DNA of 64,000 nucleotides from Bacteroidales bacterium (GTDB lineage Bacteria; Bacteroidota; Bacteroidia; Bacteroidales; UBA932): positions 19,495-83,494 of the forward strand of contig JAFSBV010000002.1 of NCBI GenBank assembly GCA_017437125.1, given 5' to 3'. The notes below the pieces were generated by a model. It made no database searches and had not been told where the DNA came from. It saw nothing but the letters and a program-made list of their open reading frames with translations. Within the stretch, counting starts at the first letter, position 1, and every line of letters starts with the position of its first letter. The position numbers were made by a program, and so were the translations under genes. This document shows, piece by piece, positions 16,313 to 25,256 of the stretch.

Positions 16313-17716
16313 TCACACCTGCTGGTCACGTTTTGCAGCAAGTTCCGCCTGCACGCCTTCCATCTTCTTCTTTGTGAGAGGATAGAACCATACGACAAGG
16401 ATAGAGAGGGCTGCAACAGCTGCAGGAACCCAGCTCATGAGGATACGGAGACCCATGATCGCTGTTTCTGTCTGGACTGCACCTGCAACAGTGCTGTAAC
16501 CGAATGCAGCAAGCATCCACATCACAGCAGAGCCTCCGAATGCGCCGCCGAACTTCTGAGCCATCGATGCTGATGAGAAGATGAGGCCTGTAGAAGCCGT
16601 TCCGTCCTTGAGCTCGGAATAGTCCGCAACGTCTGCGTACATACTCCAGATCAGAGGTGAAATGACGCCTGTGAACACTGAAATGATGATCTGGAAGGCG
16701 AGCATTGCCCAATATCCGCCTGTAGTTGCAGGAAGGAAGAAGAAGGCGATGCTGAGACCGATGAGAGCGGCCATCGAAATCATATATGTACTCTTCTTGC
16801 CGAGGTTCTTCGACATAGGGACAGCAAGAACGACTCCGATCATATTGGAAATCTCACCTATTGAAAGGAAGATGCTGGCAGACACGAGGAATGCCCACTG
16901 CGGAGCCATATCGATGGTCTTCTGGATATAGTCTGCAAAGAAATATGCTGTTGTAGTACCACGTACGGTATTGAAGAGATTCGACGCCAAAGCCGCACCG
17001 ATGAGGAGCCACCAAGGCTTGTTCTTTAGAAGAAGCTTGAGATCCTGACCGACTGATACCGTTGACTCGCTCTTCACATGTTCCTTTGTAAGGAGGAAAC
17101 TGAGGATGAAGAGGATGAAGCAGCATGAAGCGATAAGGATCATAGCCTTCTGCCATGCATCAGGACTTGTGGAAATGGCTGCAAGACCGCTTGCGCCTTC
17201 TGCAGCGACGCGACCCTTGTCGAACATGTTGCAGAGTGGTTCCCATGCGAAGAGGGCGATGAAGCTACCTCCATATGCAAAGAACATCCTGAATGACGAA
17301 AGAACGGACTTTTCATCGGAATCAGCTGTCATTACGTTCATCAGCGAACCATAAGGAACATTGATGCCGGTATATACGGTCATCATGAGGATATACGTAA
17401 CATATGCCCACACCGTCTTGCCGTTCTCCGGAGTTGTGAAGAGAAGGATTCCGCATACAGCAAACGGAAGAGCGAAGAAGAGGAGGTACGGACGGTATTT
17501 GCCCCAGCGGGTCTTGGTTCGGTCTGCGATGATACCCATCATAGGATCCGAAACCGCATCCCAGATACGTGTCACGAGCATGAGGATACCGGCATCAGCA
17601 AGGCTGAGGCCGAAAACGTTCGAGTAGAAGAACGGAAGGAAGTACGAAAAGAGCTTCCAGAACATCGACGACGACATGTCACCGAATCCGTATCCTATTT
17701 TTTCAGATAATTTCAT
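16313..17716 (-). CDS. GPH-family sugar:cation symporter
   Basis: A 467-residue inner-membrane protein with about 12 hydrophobic helices. It carries the glycoside-pentoside-hexuronide symporter signatures: GYGFGDMSSS at the N-terminus, RIWDAVSDPMMGIIADRT after helix 2, and GKYRPYLLF. Relatives in Bacteroidales mannan loci carry mannobiose or mannosylglucose into the cytoplasm with Na+ or H+. It lies between the GH130 phosphorylase (69 bp upstream) and GH36, so a role in mannobiose or cellobiose uptake is a strong inference. It has no soluble extra domain and normal length. Confidence 0.88.
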   Translation of the reverse strand: MKLSEKIGYGFGDMSSSMFWKLFSYFLPFFYSNVFGLSLADAGILMLVTRIWDAVSDPMMGIIADRTKTRWGKYRPYLLFFALPFAVCGILLFTTPENGKTVWAYVTYILMMTVYTGINVPYGSLMNVMTADSDEKSVLSSFRMFFAYGGSFIALFAWEPLCNMFDKGRVAAEGASGLAAISTSPDAWQKAMILIASCCFILFILSFLLTKEHVKSESTVSVGQDLKLLLKNKPWWLLIGAALASNLFNTVRGTTTAYFFADYIQKTIDMAPQWAFLVSASIFLSIGEISNMIGVVLAVPMSKNLGKKSTYMISMAALIGLSIAFFFLPATTGGYWAMLAFQIIISVFTGVISPLIWSMYADVADYSELKDGTASTGLIFSSASMAQKFGGAFGGSAVMWMLAAFGYSTVAGAVQTETAIMGLRILMSWVPAAVAALSILVVWFYPLTKKKMEGVQAELAAKRDQQV

Positions 17717-17750
17717 TGGTTATATTCAGTTATTGATGTTAGTGTTCATT

Positions 17751-17768
17751 GATATGCTTCGCTCGCTC
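17751..17768 (-). repeat. 18-bp repeat shared with 11327-11344
   Basis: On the minus strand this reads GAGCGAGCGAAGCATATC, identical to 11327-11344 on the plus strand. It lies in the 69-bp gap between GH130 and the transporter. It resembles the core of the TGTCAT-type repeats but lacks their TGTCAT end. Confidence 0.6.
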
Positions 17769-17785
17769 ACAGGATATGGCAGGTT

Positions 17786-18943
17786 CTATTTCAGATTCTT
17801 ATCAATCAAGCGGTTAAGACGCTTTACTGATTCTCCGGTGGTGAAAGCGTCAGGTTCAGTGTTCATGCAGTAGTCGATAAGGCGGTCAACAGTGGATGTA
17901 GCCACATGCATACGGGTGTCGCTTGAAGCATAATATATGAACACCTTGCCGTCCTCGTCTGCTATCCATCCGTTGCTGAAGAGCACGTTCATGACGTCTC
18001 CGATATATTCCTCACCTTCCGGAACCATGAAGAATCCTGCCGGCTCGGCAATTACCTTTGAAGGATCCTCAAGAGAGGTCATATACATATACAGCACATA
18101 GCGGAGTCCTGAAGCACAGCCACGGACACCATGTGCGAGATGGAGCCAGCCACGGTCTGTCCTGATCGGATGCGGGCCTTCTCCGTTCTTGCATTCCTTG
18201 ATCGTGTGATAGAAGCGATGATTGATTATCTTCTCGTCCTTTATCACGACATGTTCCATGCTGTCAACAAGGGCCCAGCCTATGCCTCCTCCGTTGCCGG
18301 CATCGATGAAACCGTCCTGCGGACGTGTGTAGAGGGCATATTTGCCGTCAACGAATTCAGGATGAAGAACCACGTTACGCTGCTGGGAAGACGACTCCAT
18401 GTCAGGAAGACGCTCCCAGTTCACAAGATCCTTCGTACGTGCGACTCCGGCTGCTGCAACTGCAGACGAGAGATCTCCCGGAGCTGCAGACGGATCCTTG
18501 CGCTCGACGCAGAATATGCCATAAATCCATCCGTCCTCGTGGGCGGTAAGACGCATGTCATATACATTGGTTGCCGGTTCGCCATATTCAGGCATTGTGA
18601 TCGGACGGTCCCAGAAGCGGAAGTTGTCGATTCCGTTAGGGCTCTCCGCCACAGCGAAGAATGATTTTCTGTCCGCACCTTCTACACGTACGACAAGTAC
18701 ATATTTTCCGTTCCACTTGATGGCTCCGGAATTGAATGCGGCATGTATTCCGAAACGCTCCATAAGATATGGATTCGTCTCCTTGTTGAGATCATAGCGC
18801 CAGAAAAGAGGTGCATGATCACCTGTCAGAATCGGATTGGCATAGCGTTCATATACGCCGTTGCCTTCAATAGCGGTATTAGGTCTGGTTATGAGTGCCT
18901 CGTGCTGTGACTTCAGCCACTCGAGTCTTTCTTCGAAAGTCAT
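17786..18943 (-). CDS. 4-O-beta-mannosylglucose phosphorylase, GH130 subfamily 1
   Basis: A 385-residue cytoplasmic enzyme with no signal peptide. The family converts beta-1,4-mannosyl-glucose plus phosphate into alpha-mannose-1-phosphate and glucose. The sequence carries the features of the Bacteroides enzyme: YERYANPILTGDHAPLFWRY, NSGAIKWNGKY, and the general acid Asp129 in NVYDMRLT. The short gap to GH26 (7 bp) and the presence of a cellobiose 2-epimerase at 37010 complete the known mannobiose route: epimerase makes mannosylglucose and this enzyme cleaves it. Subfamily 2 enzymes (mannobiose or oligosaccharide phosphorylases) are the main alternative, but the N-terminal sequence favours subfamily 1. 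Confidence 0.92.
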   Translation of the reverse strand: MTFEERLEWLKSQHEALITRPNTAIEGNGVYERYANPILTGDHAPLFWRYDLNKETNPYLMERFGIHAAFNSGAIKWNGKYVLVVRVEGADRKSFFAVAESPNGIDNFRFWDRPITMPEYGEPATNVYDMRLTAHEDGWIYGIFCVERKDPSAAPGDLSSAVAAAGVARTKDLVNWERLPDMESSSQQRNVVLHPEFVDGKYALYTRPQDGFIDAGNGGGIGWALVDSMEHVVIKDEKIINHRFYHTIKECKNGEGPHPIRTDRGWLHLAHGVRGCASGLRYVLYMYMTSLEDPSKVIAEPAGFFMVPEGEEYIGDVMNVLFSNGWIADEDGKVFIYYASSDTRMHVATSTVDRLIDYCMNTEPDAFTTGESVKRLNRLIDKNLK

Positions 18944-18950
18944 ATTGCGA

Positions 18951-20048
18951 TTATTTACAGAATACTATCTCATCAAGCTCCGAGAAGGCCTTGAAGTCAT
19001 CTGCCGACTCCTGGCCTGGGAATGGTGCGTAATAATGGTTAGGCTGATCACAGGCATTTCTCCATGTAAGTACATAAGATACAGGATAATCCTTTACTGC
19101 AGGATAGAGCACCTCTGTCCACCACTTAGGGTCTTTGAGGGTCTCATGACCTGTCTCGGTCACTGCCAGGATCTTTCCGTGCTCAGCAGCAAAGGCTGAA
19201 GCGATGTCAAGGGCATTCTTCATCGATGCCATATATCTGTCCTTGCTTCCTGAATGATAGCAGTCGAAGCCGACCATGTCAACGATCTCGTCGCCAGGAT
19301 ATCTCTCGCCATAAACATCAGCTGACGAAAGTTCGCCTGCACCTGGTGAATAAGACCACACGAGGTTGGTCATTCCTCTTTCATTGACCATATAGTCATA
19401 AGTCATCTGCCAGAGAGCCTTGTACTGTTCTGTGGTGCAAAGCTTCTGTCCCCACCAGAACCAGCTTCCGGTATGCTCGTGCCAAGGTCTCCAGACAAGC
19501 GGAACCTGCTCACCGTCAGCGGTTTTGATTGATTCCATGAAATCGGCTGCGTTCTTGAGCCATCCCATGAAATATTCATGCTTCTCGCCTCCAGGAAGAA
19601 TCGAAGCGACCACCTGGTCCGAAGTCACATCCCATGCATCGCCGCCTGTGAGCGGATTGCGAGGATGCCATGAGAATGTAACGATTCCGTCTCTCTCGTG
19701 ATGAGCGACTGCAGAAGCGCGCATATTGTCGAAATCATTCTTGTCAAGATTGTGCGACCAGCCCATTTCGATGCCTCCGAGATCCATTCCATAGACTGCA
19801 GGATATCTACCTGTCACGGCATATACATCCGACTGTGTGAAATCAGCCGCATCGTCTTCGAGCTTCCATGTGTGGCCGTACATGTAGGAATCCTGATGTC
19901 CGTACATGATCTTGCCCTGCCCAACAAGGCCTTCAAGCTGGCTGATAAGAACGTCAGCAGGTGTCTGTGCTTCAGACTCTTTCGAGCCGCACGATGATAA
20001 TGTGACCGCAAGAGCGATCATAAGGATTGGTTTCAGTGTTGTTTTCAT
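18951..20048 (-). CDS. Beta-mannanase lipoprotein, GH26
   Basis: A 365-residue protein with a lipoprotein signal (Cys20 in LSSCGS), expected on the cell surface or in the periplasm. GH26 enzymes cut beta-1,4-mannan, and many release mannobiose. The acid/base is Glu191 in WRPWHEHTGSWFWWG and the nucleophile is Glu298 in AVTETGHE, both at conserved positions. Single catalytic domain of ordinary length. It precedes GH130 by 7 bp and follows GH5 by 11 bp, so all three are one transcript. Mannobiose release would feed the epimerase/GH130 route directly. Confidence 0.93.
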   Translation of the reverse strand: MKTTLKPILMIALAVTLSSCGSKESEAQTPADVLISQLEGLVGQGKIMYGHQDSYMYGHTWKLEDDAADFTQSDVYAVTGRYPAVYGMDLGGIEMGWSHNLDKNDFDNMRASAVAHHERDGIVTFSWHPRNPLTGGDAWDVTSDQVVASILPGGEKHEYFMGWLKNAADFMESIKTADGEQVPLVWRPWHEHTGSWFWWGQKLCTTEQYKALWQMTYDYMVNERGMTNLVWSYSPGAGELSSADVYGERYPGDEIVDMVGFDCYHSGSKDRYMASMKNALDIASAFAAEHGKILAVTETGHETLKDPKWWTEVLYPAVKDYPVSYVLTWRNACDQPNHYYAPFPGQESADDFKAFSELDEIVFCK

Positions 20049-20059
20049 ATTTTTACGGT

Positions 20060-21571
20060 TTATTGTTTCGGAGCATTATTGTAAACCTGTTCCAGTGTCA
20101 GGTCGTCGTCATATGATGTGATCAGCGCCTTTATTGCAGCCTCGGCCTCCGGCGAGCAATATTCGCCTGTTCCGTGGTCAATGAAGGCATGTCTTTCATT
20201 TCCATGTCCTTCCGCACCGTTATCCCATAGTATCGAAGGTACGCGATATGTCTTGGCAAGCTTCGCATAATACTTGAAATAATACTGCTGGAAGGCCTGC
20301 TCGCGGGCTGTGGCGCGGTTCACACAGCCGAATTCTCCCATATATACCGGAATACCCTTGGAAATGAAGTTGTTATATAATTTTTCAAATACCTTGCGAA
20401 GATCTGCTTCATTGTCTCCGGCCACCTTTTTCGATGAAGATGCCGTATGTCCCCACTCTGATTTCTTGGCAGGCAGGGTATAATCATACGGATCATAGCA
20501 ATGAACTGCCATCATCAGGCGGTCTTTTGCAGTGTCCTTAGGGAGTCTGAATGTTTCGACAGCTATATCGACATTGGTGCAATATGCAGGAATACCGAGA
20601 ATTCTGTCAGCATTCTCACCTCCTGATGTACGAACTGCATCGACGAAGGCCTGATTCCATTCGTTCAGGCAATTGTATTGCTTTCCGCCATCCTTGCGGT
20701 TGTCTCCCCAGCCCCAGCCGCCGTCGTGTATCTCATTGAAAGCCTCGAAAATGAGGAACTTTCCCTTGTCCTTGAACCTGTCGGCAATCTGTCCCCACAT
20801 TGCGCCCACCTGTTCAAGAATCTGCTTATGTACATCAGCATCAGTCGCCGCTGTCTTTACATCAAGCCAATGATTGCTGTCTGCACCGTCATGGTGCATG
20901 TTTATTATGGCATTAAGGCCTGCAGCCTCGGCATATCCGACTACCTCTGCAATCCTGTCCAGCCACTTGTCGTCTATCTTATAGTCAGGAGCATCACCTA
21001 TATGTCCCAGCCATGTCACAGGAATACGTACAGTCCTGAATCCGGCTGCCCGGATCTTGTCAAAGGCCGTCTGAGTCGCCTTCGGATTGCCCCATGCAGT
21101 CTCTCCCGACACACCGTTGTTATAGGCATCGAAATGGTTTCCGAGATTCCAGCCCATGCCGAGCCATTCTGAGGCATACGAAACAAGAGCACCTTCATGA
21201 TCTATGTCTCCTGAAGGGAAACCGGCACCTGCGGCCTGAATGATATCGACTGATATCTTTTCTTCACCGGCAATAACCTCAACAGCCGACTGACGTTCTC
21301 TTGCAGAAGGATTCTTTTCTACATTCACGGTAACGACTGTCTTATAGTCCTTGTCCTTGATGCCTTTTGTCACAGTCATCCAGTTCTCTCCCGGAACCAG
21401 ACGCACCAGATCTGAAGCGGTTACTGTAAAACTCTTGTCTCCGCCTTCGGCAGGAAAATCAAGTGTCTGAGTATCAACAGACAGTTTTACAGTTTCCGCA
21501 CCAACCGTATTGTCCGGCCCGCATCCAGTGGCCATCAGCAAAGCTGTGAGGATATAAAGTACGAGTTTCAT
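20060..21571 (-). CDS. GH5 endo-beta-glucanase/glucomannanase lipoprotein with BACON domain
   Basis: A 503-residue lipoprotein (Cys17 in ATGCGPD). Residues about 28-113 form a BACON domain, common in Bacteroidota surface hydrolases as a spacer or binding module. Residues about 125-490 form a GH5 TIM barrel that looks like subfamily 4: GWNLGNHFDAY, RIPVTW, MHHDG, acid/base Glu280 in FEAFNEIHDG, and nucleophile Glu413 in YMGEFGC. GH5_4 enzymes act on beta-1,4-glucan, xyloglucan, lichenan or glucomannan. In a mannan locus that also has cellobiose phosphorylase, glucomannan is the likely target. Exact subfamily and substrate are inference. Confidence 0.85.
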   Translation of the reverse strand: MKLVLYILTALLMATGCGPDNTVGAETVKLSVDTQTLDFPAEGGDKSFTVTASDLVRLVPGENWMTVTKGIKDKDYKTVVTVNVEKNPSARERQSAVEVIAGEEKISVDIIQAAGAGFPSGDIDHEGALVSYASEWLGMGWNLGNHFDAYNNGVSGETAWGNPKATQTAFDKIRAAGFRTVRIPVTWLGHIGDAPDYKIDDKWLDRIAEVVGYAEAAGLNAIINMHHDGADSNHWLDVKTAATDADVHKQILEQVGAMWGQIADRFKDKGKFLIFEAFNEIHDGGWGWGDNRKDGGKQYNCLNEWNQAFVDAVRTSGGENADRILGIPAYCTNVDIAVETFRLPKDTAKDRLMMAVHCYDPYDYTLPAKKSEWGHTASSSKKVAGDNEADLRKVFEKLYNNFISKGIPVYMGEFGCVNRATAREQAFQQYYFKYYAKLAKTYRVPSILWDNGAEGHGNERHAFIDHGTGEYCSPEAEAAIKALITSYDDDLTLEQVYNNAPKQ

Positions 21572-21607
21572 AACTGTTCAAAAAAGCAAGATTTCAGAAT
21601 AATGGCT

Positions 21608-21635
21608 CCCAAGGAGGCGGTCAGGCCTCCCTGGG
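21608..21635 (-). other. Stem-loop between the binding protein and GH5 genes
   Basis: On the transcribed strand, arms CCCAGGGAGGC and GCCTCCTTGGG (11 bp with one G-U pair) enclose a 6-nt loop, located 10 bp after the binding-protein stop. It is not followed at once by a T-run. It may lower read-through or stabilise the upstream mRNA, so that transport and binding genes are expressed above the enzymes (inference). Confidence 0.55.
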
Positions 21636-21645
21636 AAAATATGGA

Positions 21646-23535
21646 TTACATAAGCGTTACCTTCGTACACTTGATGTTATCACCGTTAAGGAGGAATGTA
21701 CCGCCCCACCACTGCTGTGTAAGGGCAGTATCCAGCATTTCCTGAGTAAGCTCGAGGCCATACTTTCCACCATTAGCGGCAAGGTCATATGGTGTGAATT
21801 CTCCACCGTTATCATTGCCTCCAGAGCAGATAGCTGCATATGTAGGTCCCCAGTGGCCTTCCACGATCTTCACCTGCCAAGACTCCTCGAGAGGTTCGAA
21901 GTAGAAGTAAATGGTCTGTCCTGCCTTTGCACCTGCATCAGCAAGCTCTACACCTGCATCTGAGAGGATATTAGGCTGATTGCCCCAGTCATCGGCAATT
22001 GCTTCGCCTTCCCAGAGAACAACTTCCTTAGGCTCGTCTCCGCCTCCTACCCAGACTTCTTCCTGAGTGTAGAGTTCAAGAGGTGTATAGCCGCTACCTG
22101 TAAGGAGGAGATGCTGAGTATCGATCACATCCTTGAGAGGATCACCGTCGAGATTGATCTCAATGTAGTATGTTCCGTCTCCGTTATCGATGATACGTTC
22201 GTCCCCGGCCATGATGTCAGCACCGGTCCAAGTAGTTGACCACCAACCATCTGTGATACGGAGCTGAGCAGCTGTAGCAGAGAATGACATGTAGAATGTA
22301 CCGTTCTTGATGATGTCCCATGTCTCGGCAGGGAATGTAGCGATACACTCGTTCAAACCGTCATTACCTTCAAGACCGAAACGATATGTACCGCTCCAGC
22401 TGATCTCGCCGGCAGAACCGTCATTCTTCCAGAATACGTTCTTGACGATTTCCATATGTCCGCCGCCACCGACCCAGATTTCTTCTCTGAAGAAAATCTT
22501 GAGAGGTGTATAGCCGCCACCAGTGAAGAGGAGATGCTGCTGGTCAACAAGATCAACTACAGGGTCGCCTGCAAGAACGATTTCGATGGTATATGTACCG
22601 TCACCGTTATCGACGAATCTCTCATCACCGCTCTGGATGTTTCCTCCGCTCCAGTCGCCGCTCCACCAGCCGGTAGTGATCTTCATGTCGATCCAGTCAC
22701 TTCCCTTGAACTGCATGTAGAATGTTCCTGTCTTCATCTTCTCCCATACATCAGCAGGGATAGTGGTGATACACTCGTTGTTGCCGTCTGTGCCTTCAAG
22801 ACCGAAGCGATACTTGCCGCCCCATCCGGTCTCGCCGTTTCCGTCAGGATCAGGATTCTCCCAGATCACTGTTTCAACGATTTCCATATGTCCTCCGTCA
22901 GAAACCGGCTTGTAAGTAAGCATCGGCATAGTGAAAGTCTTGCCGTCAATGGTATATACCTTACCTTCGAATTCGCCTTCAAATACCTTCTTAGGCACTG
23001 TGAAGATGATGGTGCTTGTACCCTTGCGGTTGAATACCTTATCCTCGATAATCGCAGGGTTGCCGTCTTCATCAAGCATTTCGATCTTGCTTACGAACTC
23101 AAGGTCAGTACCGTAGATTGTCATCTGTGTTCCGCCATCAACCACAACACCAGGCTCTGCAGAGTAACCTGAAATGACTGTGTTTCCAAGAGTGAGCGGA
23201 AGCGGAGACTCAGCATCACCTTCTGCAGTACGTACGATGATATGTCCACCTTCAGCTGCAATGCCTGCAGGTGCATTTACCCTGATCATGTCATTGCTGA
23301 CGATCTGGAAATCTGTAACAGTGACGCCTTCAGGGAATACGATCTCAGTAGCATCGGAGAAGCCCGAACCGTTGATGGTCATAGGCTGTCCTGCAACTAC
23401 CTTAGTCGGGAAGAACACCTTGATGTGTAATCCGACATCAGCAGATTGAAGTTCATCCTCAGAGAGACATCCTGTCAAAGTCATTCCGAAGAGAACTGTC
23501 AGAAATATTCCGAAAAATTTAAATATATTCTTCAT
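21646..23535 (-). CDS. IPT/TIG surface glycan-binding lipoprotein with repeated C-terminal modules
   Basis: A 629-residue lipoprotein (Cys23 in LTGCLSEDE). Residues about 42-117 and 122-210 are two IPT/TIG Ig-like domains. Two tandem modules follow, 214-357 and 358-499, which are clear duplicates. Each has GGHMEIV, YRFGLEG, GTFYM, a GWWS-W motif, GDER, DNGDGTY and GYTPL in the same order and ends in WVGGG. A third, divergent module occupies about 503-629 (EGHWGPTY). The aromatic GWWS motifs are candidate sugar-binding platforms. It lies directly after the second SusD gene, the usual place of a surface glycan-binding protein. It is not an enzyme as far as I can see. Confidence 0.85.
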   Translation of the reverse strand: MKNIFKFFGIFLTVLFGMTLTGCLSEDELQSADVGLHIKVFFPTKVVAGQPMTINGSGFSDATEIVFPEGVTVTDFQIVSNDMIRVNAPAGIAAEGGHIIVRTAEGDAESPLPLTLGNTVISGYSAEPGVVVDGGTQMTIYGTDLEFVSKIEMLDEDGNPAIIEDKVFNRKGTSTIIFTVPKKVFEGEFEGKVYTIDGKTFTMPMLTYKPVSDGGHMEIVETVIWENPDPDGNGETGWGGKYRFGLEGTDGNNECITTIPADVWEKMKTGTFYMQFKGSDWIDMKITTGWWSGDWSGGNIQSGDERFVDNGDGTYTIEIVLAGDPVVDLVDQQHLLFTGGGYTPLKIFFREEIWVGGGGHMEIVKNVFWKNDGSAGEISWSGTYRFGLEGNDGLNECIATFPAETWDIIKNGTFYMSFSATAAQLRITDGWWSTTWTGADIMAGDERIIDNGDGTYYIEINLDGDPLKDVIDTQHLLLTGSGYTPLELYTQEEVWVGGGDEPKEVVLWEGEAIADDWGNQPNILSDAGVELADAGAKAGQTIYFYFEPLEESWQVKIVEGHWGPTYAAICSGGNDNGGEFTPYDLAANGGKYGLELTQEMLDTALTQQWWGGTFLLNGDNIKCTKVTLM

Positions 23536-23565
23536 AATTGAATTCCTTATAAATAGATGGGAATA

Positions 23566-25242
23566 CTACCAACCAGGATTCTGTTCGAGGTTAGGGTTCT
23601 TCTTTATTTCACTCTGCGGGATAGGATAAAGATAATACTTATCATCCCACTGACGATTGACTGAAGATCTGGTGAGCTGCTTAGAAGCGCTGATGTTCGC
23701 AACCTGGATGGTCTTGAAATACTGTGCTCCCTTCTTCCAGCGGCGTACATCATAGAAGCGATGGTTCTCGAATGCAAGCTCCACGAGACGCTCACGCTCA
23801 TAACGCTCAACCCATGCCTCACCGTCCTCAGTGAACTCAGGCATATTGATGTCAGAACGCTTGCGGAGTACGTTGATCGCCTCATTTGCAGTCATTCCAT
23901 ATGTTGCGTCATTTGCACTTCCGGTAGCATTGAACACTGCCTCGGCATAGTTGAGATAGAACTCTCCGAGACGGAAGATGATCCATGTATGACGGCGTGT
24001 AACCTGGTTATCGGCAGTTGTGACGCATGAACCGTCAACATACTTCTTCAGGTAATATCCTGTAGGAGTAGCACCATACTTAGGAGATGCGTTGAAGCCG
24101 CCCACGAATGTCTCGATAGGCTTCTTCTGCGAACCGTTGCTTGGCCACTCGTCACCGTTCTTTACTACTGTAAGGGCGAAACGTGGGTCAAGTCCCTCAT
24201 AAGGATTAACCGAATTGAGGTCGATGCTGCCAGGATAACGCTGAGCGAAAGTCTGGCCGTTGTCCTGATACTCATACTGGTCCACAAGGCTCTGTGTAGG
24301 GCAGTTTCCTGAAGAACCGTTCTCGACTCCGATAGGATAATGAGACATCTCGAAAGCGTTGCTTGCATTACGGCCGATACCGAAGATGAGTTCCTGATTG
24401 AAGAATGCATCATGTCCCCAGAGAGAGCCATATGTGCTGAGCTTCAATCCCCATGCATCAGCATTGTCGATAATGAATTTGCAAGCCTCGGCAGCAGCTG
24501 CCCACTTAGCCTGGTCGTTTGTAGGGTTGAAGAGAGGAGATGCTGCATAGAGAAGTGTACGTGCCTTGAGAGCATATGCAGCTACACGTGTAGCACGACC
24601 GATCTCCGTACCTGCCTCCGTAGCATAGGTAACAGGAAGATGAGGAGCCACTTCGTCGATCTCGTCCACAATGAACTGTACGATCTCAGCTGCTGGCGTA
24701 CGCTTGATGCTGTTTGCCTGTGCATTTGTAAGAGTAGTTGTTACAAGCGGAACATCACCATAGGTTCTGAACAGTTCGAAATAGAAGTAAGCCCTGAGGA
24801 AACGAAGTTCATAAGGGAACATCTCCATCTGTCTGATCCAGTTGTCATAATTGGCATTATGCTCCCACTCAGAGATGTCTGTCTGATGGATCTTCTCAAG
24901 ATACATGCATGCTTCAGCGATTGCAGTATATGATTTGTTCCAGATGGTAGCGTTCGGGTTAGCCGGGCTCCATCCGCCATTGACATAATTATTTACAGCA
25001 CCGCTCTCCAGCGCATACTGAGCCTCATCGGTGGCACCGGCAAGGAAGTATGGGCTGTTTGACTCGAACTCCTGAGTATATACCTGTGCATAAACATCGA
25101 ATACCAGGTTTTTAATACCTTCTGCGTAGTATTCGTATGTCCATGCCTCATCACGTGTGTTTTCCTCAGTATAGTTGAGATCTGCACACGCTGTCGGAAT
25201 AAGACAGGCGAGAATAAATAAACAGATTTTATCAAGTTTCAT
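23566..25242 (-). CDS. susD: SusD-like glycan-binding lipoprotein (second pair)
   Basis: A 558-residue RagB/SusD family lipoprotein (Cys19 in IPTACADLN). It has the TPR-like helices and C-terminal SusD region: ELRFLRAYFYFELFRTYGDVPLV near residue 150, WIIFRLGEFYLNYAEAVFNATG, RRKRSDINMP-like segments, and the final ENHRFYDVRRWKKG and LYPIPQSEI-NPNLEQNPGW. SusD proteins sit as a lid on the SusC porin and bind the oligosaccharide. It is 14 bp after its SusC partner. The ligand is inferred to be a manno- or glucomanno-oligosaccharide from the locus. Confidence 0.92.
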   Translation of the reverse strand: MKLDKICLFILACLIPTACADLNYTEENTRDEAWTYEYYAEGIKNLVFDVYAQVYTQEFESNSPYFLAGATDEAQYALESGAVNNYVNGGWSPANPNATIWNKSYTAIAEACMYLEKIHQTDISEWEHNANYDNWIRQMEMFPYELRFLRAYFYFELFRTYGDVPLVTTTLTNAQANSIKRTPAAEIVQFIVDEIDEVAPHLPVTYATEAGTEIGRATRVAAYALKARTLLYAASPLFNPTNDQAKWAAAAEACKFIIDNADAWGLKLSTYGSLWGHDAFFNQELIFGIGRNASNAFEMSHYPIGVENGSSGNCPTQSLVDQYEYQDNGQTFAQRYPGSIDLNSVNPYEGLDPRFALTVVKNGDEWPSNGSQKKPIETFVGGFNASPKYGATPTGYYLKKYVDGSCVTTADNQVTRRHTWIIFRLGEFYLNYAEAVFNATGSANDATYGMTANEAINVLRKRSDINMPEFTEDGEAWVERYERERLVELAFENHRFYDVRRWKKGAQYFKTIQVANISASKQLTRSSVNRQWDDKYYLYPIPQSEIKKNPNLEQNPGW

Positions 25243-25256
25243 AATTCAATGCTTTA

